Source: Strigamia acuminata
Taxonomy: Eukaryota > Arthropoda > Chilopoda > Geophilomorpha > Linotaeniidae
Assembly: GCA_949358305.1 (NCBI GenBank)
Contig: OX442314.1
Coordinates: 63,435,369-63,499,368 of the forward strand
Direction of reading: 5' to 3'
DNA length: 64,000 nt
Shown: one piece after another, positions 36,501-44,500 of the stretch
How positions within the stretch are numbered: the first letter of the stretch is position 1
Layout: every line of letters begins with the position of its first letter
Notes under the pieces: model-generated
The model's input: the letters and a program-made list of their open reading frames with translations, nothing else
Database searches by the model: none
Told to the model about the DNA's origin: nothing
Translations under genes and position numbers: made by a program

Positions 36501-38522
36501 TATTATTTTAAAAAGCAAATGAATTTTTCCTATAAATTATAGTTTTAATTTTAAATTTAAATCGCACACTATAAAGAAAGGAAATAAAGTGCAAGTGCTC
36601 AATATGTTGGTAAACATATTGCACATGGTGTGGGAAGGGAAGCAAGGCGGCCAATGAATAGAGAATGCGAAGAGGGGGCACCCAGGTGAGTGCAAACAGA
36701 TCAATAAAACACCTTGCTATTTATGTAGATTATTTTCCGAATTGGGGAATGAAAGAGAGTTGCAACGCCAACAGAATCCCCGATATATATATAAAATGTC
36801 TTCTTTTATTCATGCCTCTTGAACGAACGGCCCTTGCAAAATTGACTTCAATTTCCATGCATTGTATTATAATAGCAAAGTAAAATAAAATAAAATAAAA
36901 GAGAAAAAGAAAAAAAATACTTTCATTTCCTTTCCTCACTCACTCACTTTCAAATCAAATCTCTTTAAAAAAAAAATCACTTCTCAACAACTTTTGCAAT
37001 TACCGTACTCAAATACCCAAACTTCATAACCCTTTATATACAATGAAACATCTAAAAAAAAAATTTAAAATTTAAAAAATAAATTCACATCCTTGACTTC
37101 ACCTTCCTCAACATAAAACTGATAATAATAAATTAAAAAAAAAAAAAATTAAAAAAAAAAATCAAAATGGAGTCGGATTTGTCCATCAGATGTCACTGAC
37201 CGTGTCCACATTCCTTTCTTGACCATTCACGTCTGACTGTTCCTCGCCGTAGGGACAAAATTTGGAGCTGCAAAGCCTCCATCAAGCAGCAAACTTGTCT
37301 CTCTCTGTTTTATTCATGCAAAACTTTGCTTTAAAACTCCATTTTTACAAGTATTTGCCCTCCCGTTTGTATCGTGTAAATTTCATTTTCACACCACTTT
37401 GACGCCTGCATTTTTTATCCTGTACGTGTCAGTGGAAAACAAAAACCTGCGAGGTTTCAAATTTGTTTTCTCCAAACAAAAAAAAAAGAAATCGCTTTTC
37501 CCCAAAAAAGTTTCGCGCTCTGAATATTTTAGACGCATAAATAGTGTAAAACGATCAAATAAAAATCCTTGAAAACTGTTCTACGCACTTTTCATCCAAG
37601 GTAAAACGTATAATAAAGTGTACGCGAGAAAATAAGACCGGTGGAGCGATAAAACCCGTAAATTACGAATAGAAGGTCAGACCTAATCAGGAAAACAACA
37701 TGGCGCCTGTTAATAAAAAATATATTTTTTACATTTTTTGGTTTGTACGGAGTTTGAATTTCGCTGCCGCGTCAAGACGACTACACGCCGCCTGAGAATC
37801 CATCACCGCACGTCGAAACTTATTGGTTGCAACTTCGGTTGGAATTTTGATTTTTTTAGCAAAAAAAAAAAAAAAATTTTAAAAAAAAGTGACAACAATT
37901 TTTCAAACCCTTAATATGGGCATTTTTCCACGTTAAACCAATTCCAGATGTAAAAAAAAAGTAATTATTAGTGCGGTAGTACGTGATTAGTCACTCATAC
38001 CTGCATGGGTTTAAAGAAATTGGATTTGCAAACAAAAAAATGGGGAAAAAAACTGCACGAAAACCGTTTAGATCCAGAAATAACTTGTATCGACAAAATG
38101 TCAAGCAAAAAAATCTTCATTTTTTAATGGGAACTTGAAAATAGGGTGCAAAATGGAGGCGTTTTCAAACGGAACGTTTCAAAATTAAAGCTGGGGAAGG
38201 CGAAGCACGATAGGGGAAGACGAAACGACGCACCGGCTCAGGCTGTTTTCCACCACATGATTTACTAGCACCACAACAACAACCCTCATTATCAAATTCC
38301 TCGATAATTACCGCCTCAAAACACCCGAAACTTCAACATCACCCAAAAAAATGATTAAATCATCCATGTATGCAATAGACACTTTTCCTAGAGGACTTTA
38401 TTCGTCGAAATACCAAAAAATAAATATGGAACGAAAAACTTACCGATTTTATCCGACGAACCGACCGCGGTCCCCAAACTTAAAATTATTCCGACGACTA
38501 GAACGTTGTGCAAGATCTTCAT
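12647..38522 (-). CDS. Cirl: Latrophilin / Cirl adhesion GPCR, 13 coding exons plus one alternative
   Basis: A plasma-membrane adhesion receptor; in animals latrophilins act in neuronal mechanosensing and synapse or tissue-polarity signalling. Exons in reading order: 38444-38522, 20141-20333, 18084-18187 (or 17725-17831), 16035-16753, 15783-15975, 15403-15546, 15089-15335, 14917-15028, 14322-14816, 14147-14250, 13909-14077, 13689-13838, 12647-13621. All junctions are GT-AG and the phases agree, giving 3,684 nt or 1,227 residues. Domains: signal peptide (1 to about 22), rhamnose-binding lectin (about 31-122), Thr/Pro-rich mucin-like stalk (about 127-215), HormR (about 239-291), GAIN, GPS (Cys567, Cys579, Cys581; cleavage expected in HLT 583-585), seven membrane segments (about 605-850), and a long polar tail. 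No olfactomedin domain is seen. The first intron is about 18.1 kb. A 5' UTR acceptor just before the ATG shows at least one more upstream non-coding exon. The last residues (NSFSEC) are not a standard PDZ ligand. Confidence 0.93.
13689..13838 (-). CDS. Cirl: Cirl exon: juxtamembrane tail
   Basis: These 50 codons begin [14 protein letters not shown], the conserved start of the latrophilin tail after membrane segment 7. The acceptor is TTGTAG. The donor AAT|GTACGT is chosen because it keeps phase 0 into the last exon; reading on meets a stop in the intron. A Ser/Asn-rich stretch ends the exon. Confidence 0.82.
13909..14077 (-). CDS. Cirl: Cirl exon: membrane segments 6 and 7
   Basis: The exon encodes a segment with [15 protein letters not shown] (TM6) and a following helix ending [12 protein letters not shown] (TM7), both typical of class B2 receptors. 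The donor is AAG|GTAGAC. Confidence 0.92.
14147..14250 (-). CDS. Cirl: Cirl exon: membrane segment 5 and third cytoplasmic loop
   Basis: The exon encodes [17 protein letters not shown] followed by a Lys/Thr-rich loop ending KLANM. This matches the TM5 end and loop of latrophilins. Acceptor TTGCAG, donor GAG|GTGAGA. Confidence 0.9.
14322..14816 (-). CDS. Cirl: Cirl exon: membrane segments 1 to 5
   Basis: These 165 codons cover the region after the GPS tethered peptide to the start of TM5. Clear features are a TM1 hydrophobic run, [17 protein letters not shown] (TM2), [17 protein letters not shown] (TM3), [11 protein letters not shown] (TM4), a CWL motif in loop 2, and GPVIAVII (TM5). Confidence 0.93.
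14917..15028 (-). CDS. Cirl: Cirl exon: GPS motif
   Basis: The exon encodes the GPCR proteolysis site, with Cys pattern C...C-S-C and HLTNFAVLM. Autoproteolysis is expected between Leu and Thr. The peptide after the cut is the usual tethered agonist. Confidence 0.92.
15089..15335 (-). CDS. Cirl: Cirl exon: GAIN domain, C-terminal part
   Basis: The exon encodes beta-rich GAIN sequence, including [14 protein letters not shown] and the strand before the GPS ([11 protein letters not shown]). It is bounded by a CTGCAG acceptor and the donor AAAGA|GTAAAT. Confidence 0.9.
15403..15546 (-). CDS. Cirl: Cirl exon: GAIN domain, middle part
   Basis: The exon starts after a TTGTAG acceptor. It contains [14 protein letters not shown] and ends DAILDRTEK before the donor GTAAAC. 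Entry and exit are both in phase 1. Confidence 0.88.
15783..15975 (-). CDS. Cirl: Cirl exon: GAIN domain, helical part
   Basis: The exon encodes an alpha-helical stretch ([32 protein letters not shown]) typical of GAIN subdomain A. Acceptor TTTTAG, donor GTAAGT. Confidence 0.88.
16035..16753 (-). CDS. Cirl: Cirl exon: Thr-rich stalk, HormR domain, start of GAIN
   Basis: The first about 90 residues are Thr/Pro/Ser-rich, a likely O-glycosylated stalk after the lectin domain. A HormR domain follows (four Cys: HCPP, VVACP, WRCG, LSGCQ; Trp motifs WDWTKRG and W). The exon ends in the first GAIN helices ([10 protein letters not shown]). It is GC-rich, and several antisense frames are shadows. Confidence 0.92.
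16754..17724. other. Cirl intron between lectin and stalk exons
   Basis: No coding signal is seen. AT-rich, with short homopolymer runs. It separates the downstream lectin alternative (17725-17831) from the stalk exon. Confidence 0.6.
17725..17831 (-). CDS. Cirl: Cirl alternative exon (beta): second half of lectin domain
   Basis: The exon is 107 nt with a CCTTAG acceptor and the donor CCAG|GTACTG. It encodes four Cys and the hallmark [16 protein letters not shown] of rhamnose-binding lectin domains. Entry and exit phases equal those of the 18084-18187 exon. It is 3 nt longer and clearly diverged in the first half (CSQQNSC). Either exon joins the first lectin half to the stalk in frame; both together would not. 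Confidence 0.87.
18084..18187 (-). CDS. Cirl: Cirl alternative exon (alpha): second half of lectin domain
   Basis: The exon is 104 nt with an ATTGCAG acceptor and the donor GAG|GTAAGC. It encodes CRSKSSC, then the lectin signature [16 protein letters not shown]. The four-Cys layout is the same as in the exon 252 nt downstream (17725-17831). It was used for the 1,227-residue count; the other form gives 1,228. Confidence 0.87.
18592..18966 (+). repeat. Dispersed repeat with inverted tips, copy 2
   Basis: This is a complete copy of the repeat seen at 1-466, in opposite orientation. Its ends CCCCGGATATTTATGCA and (reverse strand) CCCGGATAAATGCAT are imperfect inverted repeats. No ORF is present. 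It lies in the Cirl intron between the two halves of the lectin domain. Confidence 0.6.
18967..20140. other. Cirl intron, 3' to first lectin exon
   Basis: No gene or clear repeat is recognised. AT-rich with A/T runs. Confidence 0.5.
20141..20333 (-). CDS. Cirl: Cirl exon: first half of lectin domain
   Basis: The exon encodes the N-terminal half of the rhamnose-binding (SUEL-type) lectin domain. Motifs include [27 protein letters not shown] and DWSVNC, strongly conserved in latrophilins. Acceptor TTTCCAG, donor GAGAG|GTATGA (phase 2). Confidence 0.93.
20881..21225 (+). mobile_element. MITE family M1, copy 1
   Basis: Terminal inverted repeats of about 30 bp: AGTTGGGCCTTTCTCCCATT at the left and its near-complement at the right (ACGGGAGAAAGGCCCAACTT). 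The interior is shared with the copies at 25843-26255 and 31340-31702, for example TTGTTTGCTTTCCTGACAAA and TGTGTAGTGATAC. No ORF of a transposase is present. Confidence 0.75.
24235..24562. mobile_element. MITE-like element
   Basis: Ends AGCGGGTAAAATT (left) and AATTTTACCCGCT (right) are exact inverted repeats. They are followed inward by AAAGCTTGCT on both sides. About 330 bp with no transposase coding. Only one copy is seen in the window. Confidence 0.6.
25843..26255 (-). mobile_element. MITE family M1, copy 2 with different tips
   Basis: The interior and inner inverted repeat (CCTTTCTCCCATTGG) match copies 1 and 3 in the opposite orientation. The outer about 25 bp at both ends read TATACTCTTGTTCGAGTC and on, where the other copies have AAGTTGGG. 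The inverted repeat is perfect over about 41 bp. This is a separate subfamily with new tips. Confidence 0.75.
26366..26388. repeat. Poly(T) tract
   Basis: A run of about 21 T; possibly the tail of a retroposed sequence on the - strand, but no body was recognised. Confidence 0.6.
27526..27562. repeat. GA microsatellite
   Basis: A run of GAGACAGAGAGAGA type, nearly pure (GA)n. A second GA-rich stretch with GC interruptions lies at 27220-27250. Confidence 0.8.
31340..31702 (+). mobile_element. MITE family M1, copy 3
   Basis: Inverted repeats AAGTTGGGCCTATTTTCCAT (left) and ATGGAAAATAGGCCCAACTT (right) are exact complements over 20 bp. The interior matches copy 1 (TGTGTAGTGATAC, TTGTTTGCTTTCCTGACAAA). 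No transposase ORF. Confidence 0.75.
38444..38522 (-). CDS. Cirl: Cirl first coding exon: signal peptide
   Basis: These 26 codons start at ATG 38522. The sequence [20 protein letters not shown] is a clear signal peptide and is followed by GSSDK. The donor CG|GTAAGT is in phase 1 and joins exactly to the lectin exon at 20333, restoring DRPKY. An acceptor (poly-T then TTAG) 25 nt before the ATG shows that the 5' UTR is split. Confidence 0.85.
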
Positions 38523-38547
38523 TGCGTGACTTCGGGTATCACAACCT

Positions 38548-41000
38548 AAAAAAATAAAAAAAAGAAATAAAAATTTAAAAAAAAATTAATAAGTAAATAA
38601 AAAAAAATTTTTTTTTACTGAAAAAATTAGATGAAATAAAATGTTTAATTTATTACATTTTTTCCCCCTTTCAAGTTGTATTAAGAATTCAAGGTCCTCA
38701 ACAGTCAACACCTGCGAAATTCGGTGTTTTTTAGTGTTTTCTAGTTTCTACTTACCAACCAAGCAACCGTCCCCACCTCCACTCTTTATCTGTTTGATTC
38801 CCCTCTCTCTCCCCTCAGTGGCTAAAAAGGGAAATGTGCTTTCAAACACACCCCAACATTATCTCGCAGTGTTGAGTAAATCAAGAGTGGATTTAATGGT
38901 GTATTTTTGGACATAAAAATTTCATGCTGTTTATAAAACAAAACAGATTTTTTTTTTTTGTTGTTTTGTTGAAATAATTTTGTTTTTGGAGCGTAAACAG
39001 CCGCCATTTGTAATTAGGAATGCAAAATGGCTGCCCATCGACGCGATTATTCTCCAATTTCTGATCCGAATAATCAAATTAGATTAGAACCGAACGATTA
39101 AATAGCTCCAACGCTACACCAAGATAGGAAGTTTTTAAATATTTAATCGCGATAATCAACGCGCAGCAATTTCGATTAAAAATTCGCAATCAACCAGAAT
39201 AATTTCTTAATTCAAAATGTCATCACAAACTTCCCATTATTCCCGCACAATACGATCAAACGTGGCATTTTCTGAAGAAATCCACTTAAAAATTGCAAAA
39301 AAACTCGTTTCGCCGAACTTCAACAACGACCCGGGATGCCGGGTCGCCGGGCTGCCGCAGCGAGTCGAGCGTCGCCCGCCCAAAACCCCAACCAACCCCG
39401 TCAACCACACCGCGGCGCATCATCATCATCATCATCACACCGCGATAAATTTGAAATTCTCCCAAAACATACGAAAATAAAGCAGGAAATAAAACCTTAA
39501 AACAAGATAAATCTAATGTAGCCGTTCGGGGCCGTAGAAAAGTTCCGGTCGCTGGGTTGTTTCGGAGTTTCGCGCTCGGCGCATCGTGCGCGAAAGCGTC
39601 GCATAAATGTCAGGAAAATGTTGAGCGCACATCCAGTCATCATTATCTGCACACACGGACCATAAAAAGAAAGAAGCACGGAGAGAAAAGACGGAGAGAC
39701 GAACGTCGCAACGCATATTCGAGAAATGCACTTGCAGCACATTTGAACCGGTTGGCGAATTTATGCCCGGACACAAATCAGAAATCAGCCGCACTTTTTT
39801 GCATTTACTCGACGCGAATGAAAACAAATCACAACTCACCGTACTATTATACTACTACGATGTTCAAACTTGATCATTTTCCTGTAACTCCATTCGTATT
39901 TTTTTTTCTCTTCCTATTTTTTTTTTGTTGCTTTTTCCTTCTGTGAAATCCGTGTAACATGCACCGAGTCTGACTGTGAAATGTGGACTGAGAAAACCAG
40001 TTTGTAACACTGCAGGATAAAAGTTGATGTTTTCACCTACCAACCTACCCTCGTTAATGGCACGGCCTGACTTGGGGCAAAGACACAAAAGGTGGTCTCT
40101 TTCGAACACAAAACAAAACAACAAAAAACGGAAGAGAGAGAAAATAAAACAAAATCGAATGGAATTATCCTTTCGTTTCGCAAATTTATGGACATGTTTT
40201 ATTATTATTGTTATTTTTTTTTTATTTATTTAAAAAAATCGATGGCAGTGTCGATAACATTTTATAATGTTGTAAAACTTGTGCGGGGTTGTAAATTATA
40301 AACTAAGGAGCGGTTTATAAAAGTTGATACAAAACGGAAATTTGCACGGATAATCAATTTTCGAGCATAAAAATGAAAGGGGGAAAAAATGTGATGTTTA
40401 CTTTAATGAGCGGCCATCATTGCGGGTCATCTAGAAACACATCCGGTTATTTAAAAACGGGAACCGGTCTTTTATTTTCAATGATATTACGCAATCGGTT
40501 GCTCACTCGAGGTAATCGAACCGGTTTGGCTTAAAAATGGTGCCCGGTGTCATTAAAACGGACGATAAAGAATGAAATTTAAATTCAAACGAATAAATTT
40601 AAAAATAGATGACGGTCAGTTGAAATGGAACCCGTCATTATATTTTAAAAATATCATGCATTAAACAAATTCGTGTACATTGTACGTGGTTTCAAATGGG
40701 TGGCGCCACGCAACAACAAATAAAATAAAAATGACACCAACATTGATCAATTTGTTTATTTATCAACACCCGATTTCACGCCAAAAAATCGAAACATCCA
40801 TCAGGATTCAGGAGACAAAAATAAAAAATAACAAAAAAATCAAATAACAGTTAATCACTCGCGGAATTTTTTGTTAATTTAATTTTTAAATTTGCTCCAA
40901 ACTGAGCGAGTGAAATGGAGCGGCCATATTGTTAGGTTTTACTTGGACGCAGCAAAACACAAATTAGGAATCTCGCTCGGATTGAGTTTGCAAAGGCTTT
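38548..41000. other. Region upstream of Cirl first coding exon
   Basis: No coding gene is seen. A GC-rich stretch at about 39330-39760, with many CpG pairs, stands out from the AT-rich background. It is a candidate for the Cirl promoter and non-coding first exon. A short (CAT)n tract lies at 39417-39437. Around 40430-40560 the motif CCGGTT recurs several times without a clear repeat unit. Confidence 0.45.
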
Positions 41001-41005
41001 ATATT

Positions 41006-41535
41006 TTTACGAATTGTAAATGAACTTCACGATGGGTGATGAATTGTAAAACAGCAAAAGCGACGGTCGAAATAAAACTTAACAACTTTTAATTTTACTT
41101 GAGTTGAAAAATGACATTCTTTTTCACAAGTGACGCGTGGTCAGCGAGTTGAGGGTGGAATGTGTGGTGCATAGAAAAAACGGGGTCTACATCCGGTCAA
41201 CAAGGGCCGAAAGATACCCAATTTACATAAAAGAGGGCTCTCGAAAAGACCCTCGAGCGATTTATATAACACAAAAAGAACACAGACAATTTAATGCAAT
41301 AACACAACTGAAAAGTCAGCAAAAACCATGATGAAACACAATTAAACACGATAATACACAATAAGGCACAATGAATGAAAAAGAACACAAAACACAAAAC
41401 AAAACACAAAACACTTAATTGTAATAAACACAAATCAATCACTAAATTCAATCGATAATTAAACTAAGACAAAATTACTAAAATCAAATACATGAATAAA
41501 CATTAAAAACAAATTAAATCAGTCTAGATTTTACA
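41006..41535 (-). repeat. BEL element 3' LTR
   Basis: A 530-bp direct repeat of 46837-47366. In the sense direction it starts TGTAAAATCTAG and ends AATTCGTAAA. The boundaries are set by the 5-bp target duplication and by where the two copies stop matching. Confidence 0.9.
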
Positions 41536-41556
41536 TTGGGGGGGGGGGGAATTCAA

Positions 41557-44500
41557 TTAGTCTGAAGCCTCTAAAGAACACAGTCTTTGTACTGGGCGTC
41601 TCAAAGTTTTTCCTTCGGGCAAAGTCAATTCACAAGAGCGTATTTTTTCGTCCCGTCCGATAAAGGTATTTGAAACTCTTGCCATTTTCCATGACATTCG
41701 AGGCTGACCTTGTTCTTGAATGAGAACCAAATCCCCAATTTGAACTTCTTTTGAGGTTCGTACACGACGGAATTCACGAAGCTCGACAAGGTACTCGTGC
41801 GTCCAACGACGCCAAAGCAAATTAATCAAACGTTGACGCAGCTTCCATCGCTTCACGAGCTCGGGTCGAAATGAATTGTCGACACGACTTTCTGGACTGT
41901 AGACGTCTGGAAGCGTGATGAGACGTCCTCCGGTCAAAAAATGAGAAGGCGTCAGCGGTTCTTGCTCCAACGGATCGTCCGTAACGTAAGTGATTGGTCT
42001 CGAATTAACCGCAGCTTCGACCTCTGTCAAAACGGTCGACAGTTCTTCAAAGTCCAACGATGATCGAGCAAGGACTTTTTTTAAGCTCAGTTTAACAGTT
42101 TTGACCAGTCGCTCCCAAAATCCGCCCCACCACGGAGCCAATTCGACGATAAATTTCCACTGTATTTTTTGCTTTGACAAGAACCCCTGGAACAGCTCGT
42201 GCGAGAAGCTGTTGATGAATAAAGACAAGTCTTTTTCGGCTCGCTTAAAGGTTTTAGCATTGTCTGAGTAGACAATGCCAGGGACTCCTCTTCTTGCAAT
42301 AAGTCGTTTAAATGCGAGAATGAATTTCTCCGTAGTGAGATCAGATACAAGTTCTAAATGAACAGCTCGCACCACGGCACAAGTGAACAGAGCGATGTAA
42401 GTCTTTTTTCCGTTTTTAGTGTATAGTGGTCCGGCGAAGTCTATGCCAATAATTTGAAATGGCTCCGCACGATTCACTCTGTCCGCAGGTAGCAGACCGA
42501 CCGTTTGAGTCATCAATTTTGCGTTCACTCTTCGACAAGTCACGCATCGGGAAATCAATGTCTTGATGAATTTTCTTCCTTTTTTAACCCAGTATTTCGC
42601 TCTAAATTCTGACAGAGTGTTGCCTAGTCCTCCATGTAAAGTTCTATGATGACAATCTTCGACTATTAATTTTACAGCCGGTGAATTTGAATCCAAAACG
42701 ATGGGGCTCACAAAATTTTCTATTCCCGTGTTAAAACGTATTCTCGAGTCGATTCGTATAATTTCATTCTGGTCGAGAACTACGGCTACGCTTGCTAGGG
42801 GTGAATCGCTTTTCAGTTTCGTTGAATTTTTCAAGCTATATATTTCCTCCGAAAATCTCTGTTTTTGTATACTGCGCAACCAATAAATTTCGGCTGTTTC
42901 TAACTCTTCCGTCTTTAACGGTCCGATGACTGTTTCGATTTTTCTTGAATTGTGGCAAAATCTCAAAATCCAGGCGGTGATTCGTTTGACTTTGGTCCAA
43001 CTGCTGTACTTTTCAATATCGAAAATCGCCTCTTCACTTGATCGAGTCACATTTACGCGAGTATCTATTTCTTCAATTTCTTCTTCAAAGTTGGACTCTG
43101 TTTCTTCGTCGAATTTTTGTGGCCAATGTGTCTCGTCCTTTTTCAGCCACTCAGGGCCGCTCCACCATTCGATGTCTTGAACCAATTTGTCGGCCTCCAT
43201 TCCTCGGGTTAACTTATCCGCTGGATTGACCTTCCCCGGGCAATGACGCCAACAGGCGACCTCGGTGTTCGTGCGGATTTCGCGGACTCGGTTCGAGACG
43301 AATGGATTTGACTTCTTCTGTTGCTCGCGAATCCAGAAATATGTAATGGACGAATCGGTCCAGTAGAAAACACGCTGAATTTCTAACTTCTTGAGTTTCA
43401 CGGCAACTCGCGACAGCAGCAATGCGCCCATCAATTCGAGTTTGGGCAGCGTTAAAGACTTCAGTGGTGCAACGCGCGACTTCGACATACAGAGTGTGAC
43501 TTCTACGGATGTTTCATTTTTTGTTCGAATGTAGACCACGACTCCATATGCTTTGGGGCTTGCGTCGCAAAACAAATGCAATTCACGATCTGGATTTGAT
43601 TGTTGTCCAGCGCTGTAATGTCGAGGAACGGCAATTTTTCTTAGCAATACGACTTGTTGTCGCCAACTTGACCATTGTTTTGAAATGTCGGGGGGTAATG
43701 GCGAATCCCAACCTATATTTCGAGTCCATAATTCCTGGAACATCAGTTTGCCGACAATTACGAATGGTGTCGCAAATCCTAATGGATCGTAAATCCTTGC
43801 CACGGACTGAACGATCAAACGTTTTGATTCCTTGAGTTGATCTTGTGCGTCAGCCCATTCGCCTATTTCGAGCAGGAGGTGGTCGGTTATAAAGTTCCAG
43901 ATCAGTCCCAACACGGACGTCGAGTGTTTGTCGGCGTCGACCAGATTTGCGTCCGACGGAATTTCTCTCGCAAAAAGTTCTCGCAAGCTTTGTGAGTTCG
44001 ATTGCCATTTGCGTAGGGGCATGTGCGCTTCCATCATCAATTTGCGAGCTTCGTGGAATATTTTTTCCACCTCCCCTTCGGATTTGGCGCAACCGAGCAA
44101 GTCGTCGACGTAAAATTTATCTTTGATTTGAGCAACTGTTTCTTCATATTTTTCACGCATGTTGTCGAGATGTAGTTGAATTGAGTCGTTTAAAAGGTAG
44201 GGACTTGATTTGACTCCGAATACTACTCTTTTCTGGCGCATAACTCTGGGCTTCACAAACTGCCGACCGTCCCATTCTTCCGGTGTCCAAAGGAAACGAA
44301 CGAAATCCCGATCTGCCATTCTCAGCAATAGCTGTAAAAACGCCTTTTCTATGTCCGAAAGATAAGCAAATGGTTCTTTTCGAAACAAAATCAGCAATAT
44401 AAGTATTTCTGGCAGCAAATTAGGACCGCTGTCCAGGCAATCGTTCAGTGAAAGTTCATTTTTTCCTTTAGCTGAGGCATCGAAAACGATCCGAATCTTT

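Larger units (their letters stand above)
20334..38443 (-). other. Cirl intron 1 (about 18.1 kb)
   Basis: No convincing internal exon was found. The intron holds four miniature inverted-repeat elements (20881-21225, 24235-24562, 25843-26255, 31340-31702), GA-rich microsatellites near 27220-27250 and 27526-27560, long A/T runs, and otherwise unique AT-rich DNA. Regulatory elements are likely in so large a first intron but none could be identified by eye. An end-like motif ACAGGGTGTCCCAAA lies at about 26923 without a visible partner. Confidence 0.6.

Noticed and set aside
41137-41451. Short ORFs in the BEL LTRs (also at 46968-47282)
   Set aside because: They are identical in both LTRs only because the LTRs are identical, and they have no coding features.
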